6,806 bases of DNA, from the NCBI GenBank assembly GCA_022447405.1, contig JAKVCE010000120.1, positions 1-6,806 on the forward strand, in the 5' to 3' direction. Under the pieces are notes generated by a model that did no database searches, was not told the origin of the DNA, and was given only the letters and a program-made list of their open reading frames with translations. How positions within the stretch are numbered: the stretch's first letter is position 1; every line of letters starts with the position of its first letter. Position numbers and translations under genes: made by a program. The DNA is from Planctomycetota bacterium. Lineage in GTDB: Bacteria; Planctomycetota; UBA1135; GCA-002686595. Below, in pieces: positions 5,745 to 6,806 of the stretch.

Positions 5745-6605
5745 TTGTCAGCCTCCATCCACGAGAAGGTCAGCGTCGTCGGCGCGGGGACCATGGGGAA
5801 CGGGATCGCGCAGGTGTTCGCGATGAACGGCAGCGCCGTCGCGCTCATCGACCTCGACGCGGACGCGCTCGCTCGCGGCATCGCGACGATCGAGAAGAAC
5901 CTCGCGCGGGTCGTCAAGAAGGGCGGGCTCAGCGAAGAGGACGCGGCGGCCTCGCTCGCTCGCATCACGACCGGTGACTCTCTCTCGCTCGCCGCGGACT
6001 GCGGGCTCGTCGTCGAGGCCGTCGTCGAGAAGAGCGAGGTGAAGGGCGCCGTGTTCAGCGAGCTAGACGAGCTCTGCGCCCCTGGCGCGATCCTCGCGTC
6101 GAACACCTCATCCATCTCCATCACAGAGATCGCCGCGAACACGAAGCGGCCTGACAAGGTGATCGGGATGCACTTCATGAACCCTGTGCCGGTGATGAAG
6201 CTCGTTGAGGTCATCCGCGGCAAAGAGACCAGCGATGAGACGACCGCGCTCGTGGTGTCTTGCTCTGAGGAGATCGGGAAGATCCCCGTCGAGGTGAATG
6301 ACTCACCTGGCTTCGTCTCGAACCGCGTGCTCATGCCCATGATCAACGAGGCCGCGCACTGCCTCTCCGAGGGCGTCTCCAGCCCAGAGGGGGTGGACGC
6401 GGTGATGAAGATCGGGATGGCGCACCCCATGGGCCCGCTCACGCTCGCGGACCTCATCGGGCTGGACGTCTGCGTGGACATCCTCGAGGTGCTGCGCGCC
6501 GGTTTGGGAGACGACAAGTACGCCCCGAGCCCTGCGCTCATAGAGAGGGTCAAAGCGGGGCACCTCGGTAGGAAGAGCGGGAAGGGCTTCTACGACTACG
6601 AATAG
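5745..6605 (+). CDS. hbd: 3-hydroxybutyryl-CoA (3-hydroxyacyl-CoA) dehydrogenase, NAD-dependent
   Basis: Started at TTG 5745, the protein has 286 residues, the normal length for single-function hbd/paaH-type enzymes, and begins two residues before the conserved N-terminal strand region. The Rossmann motif is VSVVGAGTMGNGIAQVF (9-25), and the acidic end of the second strand (LIDLD, D36) indicates NAD rather than NADP. By alignment with the family spacing, the catalytic residues are S122 (SNTSS), H143 (GMHFMNPVPV), E155 (KLVEV) and N193 (PGFVSNR). The C-terminal helical domain has the usual MGPLTLADLIGLD and the end SGKGFYDYE. It oxidises 3-hydroxyacyl-CoA to 3-ketoacyl-CoA, or the reverse, feeding the adjacent thiolase. 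An upstream ATG at 5694 is in frame but less likely (see the ribosome binding site entry). The stop is TAG; the acyl-CoA dehydrogenase gene follows after 12 nt. Confidence 0.94.
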   Translation: MSASIHEKVSVVGAGTMGNGIAQVFAMNGSAVALIDLDADALARGIATIEKNLARVVKKGGLSEEDAAASLARITTGDSLSLAADCGLVVEAVVEKSEVKGAVFSELDELCAPGAILASNTSSISITEIAANTKRPDKVIGMHFMNPVPVMKLVEVIRGKETSDETTALVVSCSEEIGKIPVEVNDSPGFVSNRVLMPMINEAAHCLSEGVSSPEGVDAVMKIGMAHPMGPLTLADLIGLDVCVDILEVLRAGLGDDKYAPSPALIERVKAGHLGRKSGKGFYDYE

Positions 6606-6617
6606 TCGAGGCACAGG

Positions 6618-6806
6618 ATGGACTTCGAACTAAATGAAGAGCTCGCGATGGTGCGCGACATGGCGCGAGACTTCGCGACAGGTGAGCTCGAGCCGCGCGC
6701 GAAGCGTCACGACGAGCAGGGACACATCGACGAGGAGGTCTTCGGTCTCATCGGAGAGCTCGGCCTCTGGGGTCTCACCATCCCGGAAGAGTTCGGCGGC
6801 GTGGGT
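6618..6806 (+). CDS. Acyl-CoA dehydrogenase, N-terminal part (cut by right window edge)
   Basis: The ATG at 6618 opens a frame of 63 codons to the window end with no stop. It starts MDFELNEELAMVRDMARDFA and continues through ELEPRAKRHDEQGHI and ELGLWGLTIPEEFGGVG, the typical N-terminal helical domain of acyl-CoA dehydrogenases, including the LGLxGLxxPEEFGG signature. Full-length members have about 380 residues, so most of the FAD-binding and catalytic parts lie beyond the window. GAGG at 6608-6611 is a reasonable Shine-Dalgarno. In this operon it is likely a short-chain (butyryl-CoA type) enzyme that needs an electron-transfer flavoprotein partner, but the catalytic Glu and substrate-pocket residues cannot be seen. 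Confidence 0.9.
   Translation, partial: MDFELNEELAMVRDMARDFATGELEPRAKRHDEQGHIDEEVFGLIGELGLWGLTIPEEFGGVG

Noticed and set aside
5639..6553. Long minus-strand frame of 304 codons.
   Set aside because: It is antisense to the well-supported dehydrogenase; its Ser/Thr/Ala-rich product is the expected mirror of a GC-rich gene.
1..6806. CRISPR array, tRNA/rRNA genes, insertion sequences or phage genes linked to the CHAT protease.
   Set aside because: No regularly spaced repeats, tRNA-like cloverleaf, terminal inverted repeats or transposase motifs were seen on either strand.

Overview
The window is a GC-rich, densely coded bacterial chromosome segment with two divergent gene blocks separated by a 325-bp intergenic region. 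The combination of GC content, an ECF sigma/anti-sigma/CHAT locus and a short-chain acyl-CoA gene cluster would fit a Myxococcota-like or other environmental lineage with large genomes. That placement is a guess: the window contains no phylogenetic marker.

Left block (minus strand, transcribed right to left, 4238 down to 1): an ECF-type RNA polymerase sigma factor, a zinc-finger (zf-HC2 type) single-pass membrane anti-sigma factor with a C-terminal extracytoplasmic domain, and a very large membrane-anchored alpha-helical (TPR-like) protein ending in a CHAT caspase-like protease domain. The CHAT gene runs off the left edge. It stays open for 829 codons and still has its predicted His/Cys catalytic pair, so only the extreme C-terminus is missing. 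The likely logic is that the anti-sigma factor holds the sigma factor at the membrane and the CHAT protein senses or executes a signal, perhaps by proteolysis of the anti-sigma factor. That last step is inference. The three genes lie in one reading frame and are separated only by two TGA codons, each followed by C.

Intergenic region (4239-4563): no gene. It holds four CCTAT/ATAGG half-sites arranged as two inverted pairs, a tandem 10-bp repeat (TAGAGGKCGC twice) and a TATTAT -10-like box upstream of the right block.

Right block (plus strand, 4564 to the right edge): a short-chain thiolase (acetyl-CoA acetyltransferase), an NAD-dependent 3-hydroxyacyl-CoA dehydrogenase of the hbd type, best started at a TTG just after the thiolase stop, and the first 63 codons of an acyl-CoA dehydrogenase. 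The spacing is very tight (2 and 12 nt), so this is an operon. Together the products interconvert acetyl-CoA, acetoacetyl-CoA, 3-hydroxybutyryl-CoA and, with an enoyl-CoA hydratase not seen here, crotonyl-CoA and butyryl-CoA. The direction (butyrate/PHB-type synthesis or beta-oxidation) cannot be decided from sequence alone.
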